Source: Pseudomonadota bacterium
Lineage (GTDB): Bacteria; Pseudomonadota; Alphaproteobacteria; Sphingomonadales; Sphingomonadaceae
NCBI GenBank assembly: GCA_021847605.1
Contig: JAJZQN010000016.1
Coordinates: 1-64,000, forward strand
Length of the DNA stretch: 64,000 nt
Reading direction: 5' to 3'
The first letter of the stretch is position 1, and each line of letters begins with the position of its first letter. The position numbers and the translations under genes are program-made. Positions 43,601 to 51,366 of the stretch are shown here, piece after piece. A model generated the notes under the pieces. It was not told the DNA's origin. It did no database searches and saw only the letters and a program-made list of their open reading frames with translations.

Positions 43601-44392
43601 TCACGCCCCCATGAAGGCACCGGCGCTGCGCCAGAGCATGTAGGCGGCGACGGCGAAGATCAGTATTGCGAAAACCAGCGTCAGCCGCCCGGTTTCCGCG
43701 CCGAGACGCCGCGCGAGCCGGGTGCCCGCCAGACTGCCAAACGCGCCGCCGATGATGAACAGGATCGCCAGCGGCCAATCGATAAGACCTGAAAAGGCAT
43801 AATTCGCAGCGGTAGTCAGGCCGAAGGCGGTCACGGCGACCAGTGATGTGCCGACCGCGAGCAGGATCGGCATGCCCGTGGAGGCGACGAGGCCGGGCAC
43901 GATCAGGAAGCCGCCGCCTATGCCGAAAAAGCCGGAGAACAGACCGGAACCGAGGCCGTAGCCGAGAACCTTGGGCGCCTTTTCCCTGTTGCATTCCGCG
44001 CCGGGATTGCCGGGATTGCCGCGCCCCTTGAGCATCAACGCGCCGACCAGCAGCATGACCAGCGCGAACAGGAACAGCAGCCGGTCGCCGTCGACCATCT
44101 TGCCAAAGGTCGAGCCACCCAGCGCGCCGACAATGCCCGCAGCCGCGAACATGCCCCCGCAGCGCCATTTGACATTATGCGCATAGGCATGATTGGCGAG
44201 GCCCGTCGCAGCATTGGCCGCGACCGCGAGCGCGCTGGTGCCGATCGCGACATGGGCGCTGGGCACGCCGACCAGATAGACCATCAACGGAACGGCGAGG
44301 ATCGATCCGCCGCCGCCGACCAGTCCCAGGCTGAATCCGACCAGCGCCCCGGAGGCAATACCGAGCAGATATTGCAGCGGTTCGAGTGTCAC
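43601..44392 (-). CDS. TauE/SafE-family sulfite or organosulfonate exporter
   Basis: 263 residues from a GTG start at 44392 that overlaps the upstream stop codon (GTGA). About eight membrane spans; conserved GLVGGGGSILAVPLMVYLVG and the repeated GFFGIGGGFLIVPGLV are the two TauE motifs. It is placed directly after the phosphatase-SQR gene, so export of sulfite formed by sulfide oxidation is likely. Confidence 0.88.
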   Translation of the reverse strand: MTLEPLQYLLGIASGALVGFSLGLVGGGGSILAVPLMVYLVGVPSAHVAIGTSALAVAANAATGLANHAYAHNVKWRCGGMFAAAGIVGALGGSTFGKMVDGDRLLFLFALVMLLVGALMLKGRGNPGNPGAECNREKAPKVLGYGLGSGLFSGFFGIGGGFLIVPGLVASTGMPILLAVGTSLVAVTAFGLTTAANYAFSGLIDWPLAILFIIGGAFGSLAGTRLARRLGAETGRLTLVFAILIFAVAAYMLWRSAGAFMGA

Positions 44393-45969
44393 CGCACCTG
44401 TCCGATCGGGCGCGGATCGGCCAGCCATTCGCGGCCTTTGAGCATCCCGTGCCAGTAGATCGGCGGCAGCATCCGATCCTTGAGGAACCAGGCGAGCCGC
44501 GAGGGCCGACGGCCATCAATCAGCCATGTCGGGAAGCTGGGCAGGAGCTTGCCCCCGTAACCGAACTCCGCCAGCACGATCCGCCCGCGCTCAACGGTAA
44601 GCGGGCAGGAGCCATAGCCGTCATAGCCCGCCTGCGGCTGTTTGCCGTCCAGGGCGGCGAGGACGTTCACCGCGACCACCGGCGCCTGCTTGCGTGCGGC
44701 CGCGGCGGTCTTGGCATTGGTGGTGGCGACGACATCCCCCAGCGCGAACAGGTTGGACCATATCGGATGGCGCAGGGTGGCAGGATCGGCTGCTACGAAC
44801 CCGCTTTCATCGGCAAGCGGGCTGGACCGGATGAAATCCGGCGCGACCTGCGGCGGGACGACGTGCAGCATGTCGAAGGGCCGTTCGACAACCGTTTTTT
44901 CGCCGTCGCCGCCTTGCTCGAAACGGGCGACCCGCGCGGCGCCATCGACCCCGACCAGTTTCGAGCCGGGCCGGAAGTCGATGCCGTAGCGCTCGATATA
45001 GGTCATCAGCGCAGGCACATAATCGGCCACCCCGAACAGGGCTGGACCGGCGCTGTGGAACTCGACATCGATCCCTTCGAGCAGGCCGCGCTTCTCCCAT
45101 TCGTGGCAGGAGAGATACATGGCCTTCTGCGGCGCCCCCGCGCATTTGATCGGCATGGGCGGCTGCGTAAACAGCGCGCGGCCCGGCGCTGCGCTGCGCA
45201 CCAGCTCGTGCGTGTAGGGCGCGAGATCGTAGCGATAGTTGGAGGTGACGCCGTTGCGGCCGAGCGTTTCGGGGAGGCCGGGAATGGCGTCCCAATCGAG
45301 TTTCAGGCCGGGCGCGACGACCAGCGCGCGGTAGGCGACCATCGTTCCGTCGTCGAGCGCCACGCTGCTATTGTCCGGGTGGAAAGCGCTCACCGCCTGC
45401 CTGATCCAGTGCGCCTTACGGGGCATGACCTCCCCCATGGTCCGGCGCGTGGTCTGGGGATCGAACACGCCCGCGCCCACCAGCGTCCATCCCGGCTGAT
45501 AATAATGCACGTCGGACGGCTCGATGATCGCGATCGAAAGATCACCCCGACGCTTGAGCAGGCTGGCGGCGCAAGCGATGCCCGCGCTTCCGCCACCGAC
45601 GATCACCACGTCATAGGTCGCCGCGCTATTGTCGTTCAATGCCATGGCCGCGTTGTGCAACGCGGTCGAGCGCGCGCCCGATCGGCAGAAGGCCAGCACG
45701 GGCTTGGGGAGGCGGTCCAGCGCGGCCCGCATCGCCTGGGCATCGGCAGGGGCGATGTCGGGACTGGCGACCGGCACATGCATGAAGGCCAAGCCTTGCT
45801 CCAGCGCCGCATGTCCGAGCGCGGCGGCATCGGGTTGTCCCGGCTCCTCGCCGTCCGGGCGATTGCACAGCACCGAGCGGAACCCGGCCGCTACGATTGC
45901 GGGCATGTCCTCCGGTCTGACTTGCGGCGATACCGAGAAATCGGGGGCGATGGGGGTGATCGTTTCCAT
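44389..45969 (-). CDS. DUF442 phosphatase-like domain fused to sulfide:quinone oxidoreductase
   Basis: 526 residues from ATG 45969, with GAGGAA upstream. Residues 1-115 are a DUF442/BLH-N-like tyrosine-phosphatase fold with VLAFCRSGARST (CX5R P-loop). Residues 125-526 are a type II (human-like) sulfide:quinone oxidoreductase: YDVVIVGGGSAGIACAASLL, IKCAGAPQKAMYLSC, and GYDGYGSCPLTVERGRIVLA, including the two active-site cysteines. Electrons go from sulfide to quinone, and the resulting persulfide to the dioxygenase in this operon. The N-terminal domain's role is unknown. Confidence 0.9.
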   Translation of the reverse strand: METITPIAPDFSVSPQVRPEDMPAIVAAGFRSVLCNRPDGEEPGQPDAAALGHAALEQGLAFMHVPVASPDIAPADAQAMRAALDRLPKPVLAFCRSGARSTALHNAAMALNDNSAATYDVVIVGGGSAGIACAASLLKRRGDLSIAIIEPSDVHYYQPGWTLVGAGVFDPQTTRRTMGEVMPRKAHWIRQAVSAFHPDNSSVALDDGTMVAYRALVVAPGLKLDWDAIPGLPETLGRNGVTSNYRYDLAPYTHELVRSAAPGRALFTQPPMPIKCAGAPQKAMYLSCHEWEKRGLLEGIDVEFHSAGPALFGVADYVPALMTYIERYGIDFRPGSKLVGVDGAARVARFEQGGDGEKTVVERPFDMLHVVPPQVAPDFIRSSPLADESGFVAADPATLRHPIWSNLFALGDVVATTNAKTAAAARKQAPVVAVNVLAALDGKQPQAGYDGYGSCPLTVERGRIVLAEFGYGGKLLPSFPTWLIDGRRPSRLAWFLKDRMLPPIYWHGMLKGREWLADPRPIGQVR

Positions 45970-45988
45970 GAGGATTCCTCCGCTTGTG

Positions 45989-46402
45989 TCAGCGCTGCGC
46001 GGCCCAAAGACGATGAAGCAGCATTCCGGCGAACATCGCGGCCAGGAAGGGCAGAACCGCGAGGGGGGCGAGCGCGAGGTTGGCGATCGCCGGGCCGGGG
46101 CAAAGGCCCGCAATTCCCCACCCGACGCCGAACAGCAGCGCACCGACGGCCAGGGGCACATCGATGCGCCGCGTCGAAGGCAGGGCAAAATGGTCGCCGG
46201 AGGCGGCGCGGGGAAGGCGAGGTTGCAGGCGCCATGCAATCGCCATCGGCAGCAAGGCTCCTGCCATCACGAACGCCAGCGTCGCATCCCACGTCCCGAA
46301 CAGGTCGAGGAAGCCGCGCACGCGCGCGGGATCGACCATCCCCGACAGGGCGAGGCCCGCGCCGAAGATCGTTCCGGCCAACAGGGCTATGAACGCGCGC
46401 AT
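45989..46402 (-). CDS. YedE/DUF6691-type membrane protein
   Basis: 137 residues from ATG 46402. Four spans, with GTIFGAGLALSGMVDPARVR and GVGWGIAGLCPGPAIANLAL, the second half of the YeeE/YedE sulfur transport fold. It is separated from the other half (46404-46838) by 1 bp, so the transporter is made of two polypeptides, as known for PmpA/PmpB. Likely substrate: thiosulfate or a persulfide-related ion. Confidence 0.85.
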   Translation of the reverse strand: MRAFIALLAGTIFGAGLALSGMVDPARVRGFLDLFGTWDATLAFVMAGALLPMAIAWRLQPRLPRAASGDHFALPSTRRIDVPLAVGALLFGVGWGIAGLCPGPAIANLALAPLAVLPFLAAMFAGMLLHRLWAAQR

Positions 46403-46403
46403 G

Positions 46404-46838
46404 TCAAACCCACCCGAAAGCGCGCATCGCCGCCACGGTGGCGAAACCGGCCGCCATGAACAGGCCGGTCGCGACCATGGAGCGCGGCGACAGGCGTGAC
46501 AGGCCGCAGACGCCATGTCCGCTGGTGCAGCCGCTACCGAGCCGCGTGCCGAACCCGACAAGCAATCCGCCGATTATGAGGACCGGGAGCGAAGAGGGGA
46601 AGGTGACGGCGATCGGCCGCGCCGCCGCGATCAAGGCCGCCCCGACCGGCAGGCCGATGATGAAGGCCAATGCAACGGCCCGCGAATCCGAGCCGGTGAT
46701 GCCGATCGCTTGCGCCGCGAGGCCGCTGACGCCAGCAATCCGGCCGATGCCCAGCAGCATCACGACCCCGGCGAGTCCGATCAGCAGCCCGCCGAGGAAG
46801 CCCATGCCGGGCGCCGCATTTGCGAACAGCGCGCTCAT
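46404..46838 (-). CDS. YeeE/YedE-family membrane protein (half transporter)
   Basis: 144 residues with four spans (GGLLIGLAGVVMLLGIGRIA, AVALAFIIGLPVGAALIAA, VLIIGGLLVGFGTRLGSGCT) and the conserved GSGCTSGHGVCGLSRLSPRS containing the family's Cys. Its start codon overlaps the MBL gene's stop (ATGA). With the next gene it should move a sulfur compound across the inner membrane. Confidence 0.87.
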   Translation of the reverse strand: MSALFANAAPGMGFLGGLLIGLAGVVMLLGIGRIAGVSGLAAQAIGITGSDSRAVALAFIIGLPVGAALIAAARPIAVTFPSSLPVLIIGGLLVGFGTRLGSGCTSGHGVCGLSRLSPRSMVATGLFMAAGFATVAAMRAFGWV

Positions 46839-47749
46839 AGGGCGTCGAGCGGGATCTTGAGATAGCGTGTCCCGTTATCCTCCGGCTCCGGCATATGGCC
46901 GCCGCGCATGTTCACCTGAATCGACGGGAGGATCAGCTTGGGCATGTCGAGCGTCGCATCGCGCGCTTCGCGCATCGCCACGAAGCTATCTTCGTCGACG
47001 CCATCATGGACGTGCACGTTTTCGGCCCGTTCCTCTGCCACGGTGGTTTCCCAGCGATAGTTGTCACGGCCCGGCGCCTTGTAGTCGTGGCACAGGAACA
47101 GTCGGGTTTCGGCGGGAAGAGTCAGGAGACGGCGGATCGAGCGATAGAGCATCCGCGCGTCGCCTCCGGGAAAATCGGCGCGCGCCGTGCCATAGTCCGG
47201 CATGAACAGCGTATCGCCGACGAAAGCCGCATCCTCGATCACATAGGCAAGATCGGCGGGCGTATGACCCGGCACATGCAGCACGGTCGCGCTGAGGTTG
47301 CCGATCGAGAACTGGTCCCCGTCCTCGAACAGATGGTCGAACTGCGACCCGTCTCGCGCGAACTCGGTGCCTTCGTTGAACAGCTTCCCGAAAGTCGCTT
47401 GCACCGTCAGGATCGCCTTGCCGATGGCAAGTTTCCCGCCCAGCTTCTCTTGCAGATAGGGAGCCGCCGACAAATGATCGGCGTGGGCGTGCGTTTCCAG
47501 CAGCCATTCAACCTTCAAATTCTGTTCGCGGACATAGGCGATGATCGCGTCCGCCGATGCAAAAGCGGTGCGGCCAGCAGCAGCATCGTAGTCCAGCACG
47601 CTATCGATGATCGCCGCGTGCCGGGTTTCCGGATCGTGGACGACATAGCTGGCGGTGTTGGTGGCTTCGTCGAAGAAGGCCCGGATTTGCGGGACGCCCT
47701 TACAGGCTTCGCCGATCTGATGGGCCGCGCGTCGAATCGCTTCGTCCAT
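46835..47749 (-). CDS. Metallo-beta-lactamase-fold persulfide dioxygenase-like protein
   Basis: 304 residues from ATG 47749, with AAGGA upstream; a start at 47770 is possible. Motif THAHADHLSAAPYL gives the HxHxDH iron site, with HVPGHTPAD and GDTLFMPDYG as further ligands, as in ETHE1/Blh. It would oxidise persulfide (glutathione persulfide) to sulfite. First gene of the sulfide operon that runs minus-strand to DsrE. Confidence 0.88.
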   Translation of the reverse strand: MDEAIRRAAHQIGEACKGVPQIRAFFDEATNTASYVVHDPETRHAAIIDSVLDYDAAAGRTAFASADAIIAYVREQNLKVEWLLETHAHADHLSAAPYLQEKLGGKLAIGKAILTVQATFGKLFNEGTEFARDGSQFDHLFEDGDQFSIGNLSATVLHVPGHTPADLAYVIEDAAFVGDTLFMPDYGTARADFPGGDARMLYRSIRRLLTLPAETRLFLCHDYKAPGRDNYRWETTVAEERAENVHVHDGVDEDSFVAMREARDATLDMPKLILPSIQVNMRGGHMPEPEDNGTRYLKIPLDAL

Positions 47750-47771
47750 GGCTCGTTCCTTGGTTTTCATA

Positions 47772-47797
47772 ATTACAGAACTATGTAAGTATGTAAT
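47772..47797. promoter_or_regulatory. ArsR-type operator between divergent MBL and peroxiredoxin genes
   Basis: ATTACA (47772-47777) and TGTAAT (47792-47797) form an inverted repeat with a 14-base spacer. Within it TATGTAA occurs twice at 8-bp spacing (47782-47788, 47790-47796). It lies in the 88-bp intergenic region between the start codons at 47749 (minus) and 47838 (plus), a fitting site for the ArsR protein at 48449-48838. Confidence 0.6.
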
Positions 47798-47837
47798 CGC
47801 ATTGCGTCAAGGCGCATGAGATGCCAAGGATGACACC

Positions 47838-48452
47838 ATGACGACGACGCCCGACGAACCTCTTTCCTCCCTGCGGCTTGGCGATTCTGCGCCCGATTTC
47901 GAGGCGAGGACGACCAAGGGGCCGCTGCGCCTGTCCTCGCTGCGCGGGAAATGGGTCGTGTTCTTCTCGCACCCCGCCGATTTCACGCCGGTCTGCACCA
48001 CCGAATTTGTCGGCCTCGCCAAAGCGCAGGATCGTTTCGAGGAAATGGGCGGTATGCTGCTTGGCCTGTCCGTGGACAGCCTTTATGCTCATCTGGCCTG
48101 GCTCAAGGCGATCCGCGATCTATTCGAGGTCGAAATCCGCTTTCCGGTGATCGAAGATCCGTCGATGGCGATCGGGCGTGCTTATGGGATGATCGGGGAG
48201 GCGGCGCAGGACAGTTCCGGCGTCCGGGCGACCTATTTCATCGATCCCGATGGCGTGATCCGCGCGATCACCCACTATCCCATGAATGTCGGGCGTTCGG
48301 TCGATGAAATGCTGCGGATGCTCGCCGCGCTCCAGGCCGCGCACGCCGGCGACCGGCTCGCGCCCGAAGGGTGGCGCGCCGGTGAACCGCTGTTGCTGCC
48401 GCCTTCGGAGGAAACCGATAGCGGTGATTGGTTCTGCCGGAGTGCGCCGTGA
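47838..48452 (+). CDS. 1-Cys peroxiredoxin (Prx6 type)
   Basis: 204 residues. SHPADFTPVCTTEFVG carries the peroxidatic Cys in the PxxxTxxC motif, and IRAITHYPMNVGRSVDEMLR is typical of the Prx6 group. No resolving cysteine is seen in the C-terminal arm except CRSAP at the very end. Detoxifies peroxides (and possibly reacts with persulfides). Overlaps the ArsR gene by 4 bases (GTGA). Confidence 0.9.
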   Translation: MTTTPDEPLSSLRLGDSAPDFEARTTKGPLRLSSLRGKWVVFFSHPADFTPVCTTEFVGLAKAQDRFEEMGGMLLGLSVDSLYAHLAWLKAIRDLFEVEIRFPVIEDPSMAIGRAYGMIGEAAQDSSGVRATYFIDPDGVIRAITHYPMNVGRSVDEMLRMLAALQAAHAGDRLAPEGWRAGEPLLLPPSEETDSGDWFCRSAP

Positions 48453-48838
48453 CCGCTCTCCATGCCGCGCGCGAGCTGGCGGACGCCGCTGCGGAAAAGC
48501 TGAAGGCTTACGCGCAACCCCAGCGCCTTATGATCCTCTCGCTTCTGCTGGAGCGTGGCGAGCAGTCCGTTTCGGCGATCGATGAAGCCACCGGCATCGG
48601 CCAGCCCGCCCTCAGCCAACAACTTGCCGAACTGCGCCGATCGGGCCTTGTGAGCACGCGCAAGCACGCGCGGCAGGTTTACTACAGCCTTGCCGACAGC
48701 GGGACGGAGCTTTGCGTGCGCGGGATCGAGGCCGTATTCGGTGCGGGCGATCTATCCGGTTTGCCGGGCTTGGCCACCGATGAGCGATCCGACCTTGTGC
48801 CCGGCGTGGCCCATTTCGCACGCGTTGTCGGCCGCTGA
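48449..48838 (+). CDS. ArsR-family repressor (BigR/SqrR-like, single Cys)
   Basis: 129 residues from a GTG overlapping the peroxiredoxin stop. ArsR-type HTH: PQRLMILSLLLERGE, IDEATGIGQPALSQQLAELRRSG, then VSTRKHARQVYYSL. Persulfide sensors BigR/SqrR use a cysteine pair, one in the HTH region and one in the C-terminal helix; here only the C-terminal one (GTELCVRG) is present. Likely represses both divergent operons through 47772-47797. Confidence 0.85.
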   Translation: MTALHAARELADAAAEKLKAYAQPQRLMILSLLLERGEQSVSAIDEATGIGQPALSQQLAELRRSGLVSTRKHARQVYYSLADSGTELCVRGIEAVFGAGDLSGLPGLATDERSDLVPGVAHFARVVGR

Positions 48839-48875
48839 AGCTACCCGCTCAAAGTCCTCGCCGTTGTCGTTACCT

Positions 48876-50462
48876 TTACGCCCGATGGTTCCTGCGCAAC
48901 CGCCGTAGCCCTGCTATCGCGATCACGATGATCCCTGCGCCCAAGGGAATAGCGTTTCCCCACAGCGAATATTGTGTCGGATCGGCGGGCGATGGCAAGA
49001 ATGCATCTAGGCGGCCTGCTTGGTGAGCAGGCAAACGCGCGGCGATGCTCCCGTCTGATCGGATTACAGCCGTCTCGCCCGTCGGCGTCGCTCGGATGAT
49101 CGGCAGACCTTCTTCGATCGCCCGGAGGCGCGCTTGCGCGAGATGTTGCTGTGGTCCGCCAAATCCGAACCAGGCATCATTGGACGGATTGAACAGAAAG
49201 GCCGGGCGATTTTCTGGATCGATCACCGCAGCCGGGAATATGATCTCATAGCAGATCGACACGCCGGCCCTGAGTTTCCGGATGTTCAAGGTCCGCGGGC
49301 CAGGCCCGGCAATGAAGTCGGTGTTGCCCGGCACCAGCCGCGACATGCCGAGACGTCCGAGAATGTTTGAAAATGGCAGATATTCGCCGAACGGCACGAG
49401 ATGGGCCTTGTCATAGCGAACAAGGATGGCGCCGTCCGCATCGAGCACGAAGACACTGTTCGTCAGCCCCTTGTTTTCGGTCGTTCCTATTGCGCCTGTG
49501 AAAAGCAGATCTTGGGCACTCAAAGCCGATGTTGCTTGCCGCCTTAGGGCGAGGTCAATGTCCAACGGCTCTGTGATGGCCGCTTCGGGCCAGAAGATCA
49601 GTCGAGGTGCGTTGGAAAGCGGAGCCTTGGTCAAGGCCATGTATTTCATAAGCTGAGCGTCGGCTTCGCCGGGCCGCCATTTATCGGACTGGCTGATATT
49701 TCCCTGCACGACACTGATCGGGATGGAAGTGTCCGCGACCGTGCCTTTCTGGGGAAAAGCTAACCATGCCGTAATGATGCCGATCGTGGCGATGAGCGGA
49801 CGCAGGCTGTCGCCGCGCGTGACGGCGGCAATCAGACCGCACAGCAGAATCGTGACGCCTGAGAGACCCAGGCCACCGATCACGGCCGCGCCTTGCGCTA
49901 CGTGAGGTGCATCAAGCCAGATCGACGCTAGCGGGTTCCAGGGGAATCCGGTCAGCACGATTCCGCGCAGCCATTCTGCAATCATGAAGCCCGCCGACGC
50001 ATGCACCGCGAAGCTGATCCCCGATGCTTTGCGCGTCACCGCATGGGCAAGGCCAAGCGCAAGCGCCCAATAAAGTGCGGTATAGGCGGAAAGGAGAGCG
50101 ACCGCGATCCATCCTAGCCAGGGCGGCATCGCATCCTGAAAGGAAAAGGCGTGCGCCAGCCAAAACAGGCTCGCGATGCCGACGCCGACGCCGAACCACC
50201 AGCTCGCCGCGAGTGCAAGGCGCATCGTGCAGAAGGCGCTGGTCGTCCGTAGAAGCAGCACAAGGGACGCGACCGTGGCGGGCCAGAAACCAAATGGCGC
50301 AAAGCCCGTCGCTGCGACCGCACCGAGAGATATGAGGCCGACGCGCCGGGAAATTAATGCATCAACCCGTCCTATGATGCTCCGAATAAAAGCGGTCCTG
50401 GTCGATTGAGCGGATGCTGGCGCCGTTTCTGCCGAAGTCTCGGATTGCAAGCGTCCGCCCAT
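48876..50462 (-). CDS. lnt: Apolipoprotein N-acyltransferase
   Basis: 528 residues from ATG 50462. About six N-terminal spans, then a nitrilase domain with the triad: WPEAAITEP (Glu), RYDKAHLVPFGEY (Lys) and SICYEIIFPA (Cys). It adds the third acyl chain to lipoproteins. Such a gene is normally chromosomal, so a plasmid copy within a cargo region is notable. The start is uncertain: a CTTAAG-N5 box ends 23 bp before it, and a GTG-type or later start is possible. Other lipoprotein/thiol genes share the same box. Confidence 0.88.
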   Translation of the reverse strand: MGGRLQSETSAETAPASAQSTRTAFIRSIIGRVDALISRRVGLISLGAVAATGFAPFGFWPATVASLVLLLRTTSAFCTMRLALAASWWFGVGVGIASLFWLAHAFSFQDAMPPWLGWIAVALLSAYTALYWALALGLAHAVTRKASGISFAVHASAGFMIAEWLRGIVLTGFPWNPLASIWLDAPHVAQGAAVIGGLGLSGVTILLCGLIAAVTRGDSLRPLIATIGIITAWLAFPQKGTVADTSIPISVVQGNISQSDKWRPGEADAQLMKYMALTKAPLSNAPRLIFWPEAAITEPLDIDLALRRQATSALSAQDLLFTGAIGTTENKGLTNSVFVLDADGAILVRYDKAHLVPFGEYLPFSNILGRLGMSRLVPGNTDFIAGPGPRTLNIRKLRAGVSICYEIIFPAAVIDPENRPAFLFNPSNDAWFGFGGPQQHLAQARLRAIEEGLPIIRATPTGETAVIRSDGSIAARLPAHQAGRLDAFLPSPADPTQYSLWGNAIPLGAGIIVIAIAGLRRLRRNHRA

Positions 50463-50484
50463 GGACGAATTTGCAACCGGCAAG

Positions 50485-50501
50485 CTTAAGGCCGCCTTAG
50501 G
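50485..50501 (-). promoter_or_regulatory. CTTAAG-N5 box 6 upstream of lnt
   Basis: Minus-strand reading CCTAAG-GCGGC-CTTAAG followed by CTTGCC, matching boxes 4 and 5 in half-site order and tail; 23 bp before lnt. Confidence 0.65.
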
Positions 50502-50548
50502 CGCGTGTCTCCTAACGCCAGGATGCTGTATAGGACGACGCGGCAAGG

Positions 50549-50565
50549 CTTAAGATTGACGTAAG
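50549..50565. promoter_or_regulatory. CTTAAG-N5 box 7 between lnt and dsbA2
   Basis: Plus strand CTTAAG-ATTGA-CGTAAG; minus strand CTTACG-TCAAT-CTTAAG followed by CCTTGCC. It sits midway between divergent lnt (minus) and the second DsbA-family gene (plus, 50624) and could serve either. A TATACA stretch on the minus strand about 17 bp downstream is a possible -10 for lnt. Confidence 0.5.
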
Positions 50566-50623
50566 ATTATAGGTTGAGGGGCATCGTTGCACGGGCGAGC
50601 CAAGAGACAGCGCAGGCGGGCTA

Positions 50624-51277
50624 GTGAAGCATCGAGTAAAATTGACCCGCCGAGAATTGATCCAGCTATCCGGTGTCGTAACGTTGGGCTTCGGAGTGAG
50701 CTTCATCCTCAGAAAGATGGCGCCTCTCGGTCGCGACGTATCGGGCAGCGATGTAGCGCAATCGCTTCTCCGCGATCAGGGCGCGCCGCGTGAAGGGCCA
50801 CCCGAGGCGGACGTCACCGTCGCGGTCTTTACGGACTATCAGTGTCCTGCGTGCAAGATGGCCGAACCTCAATTTCGAATGGCGTTTGAAGAAGATCGCA
50901 ATGTGGCGGTTATCTATAAAGACTGGCCGATTTTCGGACCTGTGTCGCAGCGCGCGGCACGAATTGCGCTCGCTGCTGATCGGCAGTCGATCTATCCGCA
51001 GGTTCATCATGCCTTGATGAGCGAACGCCGGGTGCTGGAGCCGGCGGTCCTGCGCGAAGTGGTCGAACGCGCGGGTGGCCAATGGGATCGGATCGAGCAG
51101 GATTTGAAGGACCATGCTCGCGAGATAGATGCGATGATGGCACAAACTGCGAAGGAGGCATTTGCGCTTGGCATTGCGGGAACGCCTGCATTCCTGATCG
51201 GCCCATCGCTGATTGAGGGAGCCTTGGACCGACAGGAATTTCTTCGTGCGTTTCGTGCCGCCCGAAAGTCCGCTTGA
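50624..51277 (+). CDS. Second DsbA-family thiol oxidoreductase (Tat-signal)
   Basis: 217 residues, GTG start. The N-terminus has LTRRELIQLSGVVTLGFG, a twin-arginine-like signal (RRxLIQ) with a hydrophobic core, so folded export through Tat is likely. DsbA domain: FTDYQCPACKMAEPQ (CPAC active site), the YKDWPIFGPV strand, and the cis-Pro IAGTPAFLIG. It shares the DYQCP and Y-DWPIFG motifs with the protein at 12983-13684, suggesting the same enzyme group. Confidence 0.88.
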   Translation: MKHRVKLTRRELIQLSGVVTLGFGVSFILRKMAPLGRDVSGSDVAQSLLRDQGAPREGPPEADVTVAVFTDYQCPACKMAEPQFRMAFEEDRNVAVIYKDWPIFGPVSQRAARIALAADRQSIYPQVHHALMSERRVLEPAVLREVVERAGGQWDRIEQDLKDHAREIDAMMAQTAKEAFALGIAGTPAFLIGPSLIEGALDRQEFLRAFRAARKSA

Positions 51278-51297
51278 TACCACTTTGTCGATGGCCA

Positions 51298-51329
51298 TTG
51301 TGTCCGATAATTATGATTCTCGGACACAA
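51298..51329. repeat. Inverted repeat TTGTGTCCGA-N12-TCGGACACAA before the recombinase
   Basis: Perfect 10-bp arms (51298-51307 and 51320-51329) around a 12-bp AT-rich spacer, 38 bp upstream of the recombinase start codon. The layout resembles recombinase core sites (dif- or att-like), but the spacer length is not that of dif. It may be its crossover site or an operator. Confidence 0.6.
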
Positions 51330-51366
51330 GCTTGACGGTCGAGGAAGGGCGTTTTACCCTCCCTAA

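Noticed and set aside
44386..46392. Long plus-strand open frame (about 668 codons) opposite the SQR fusion
   Set aside because: Antisense to a protein with clear SQR motifs; no start signal or family match.
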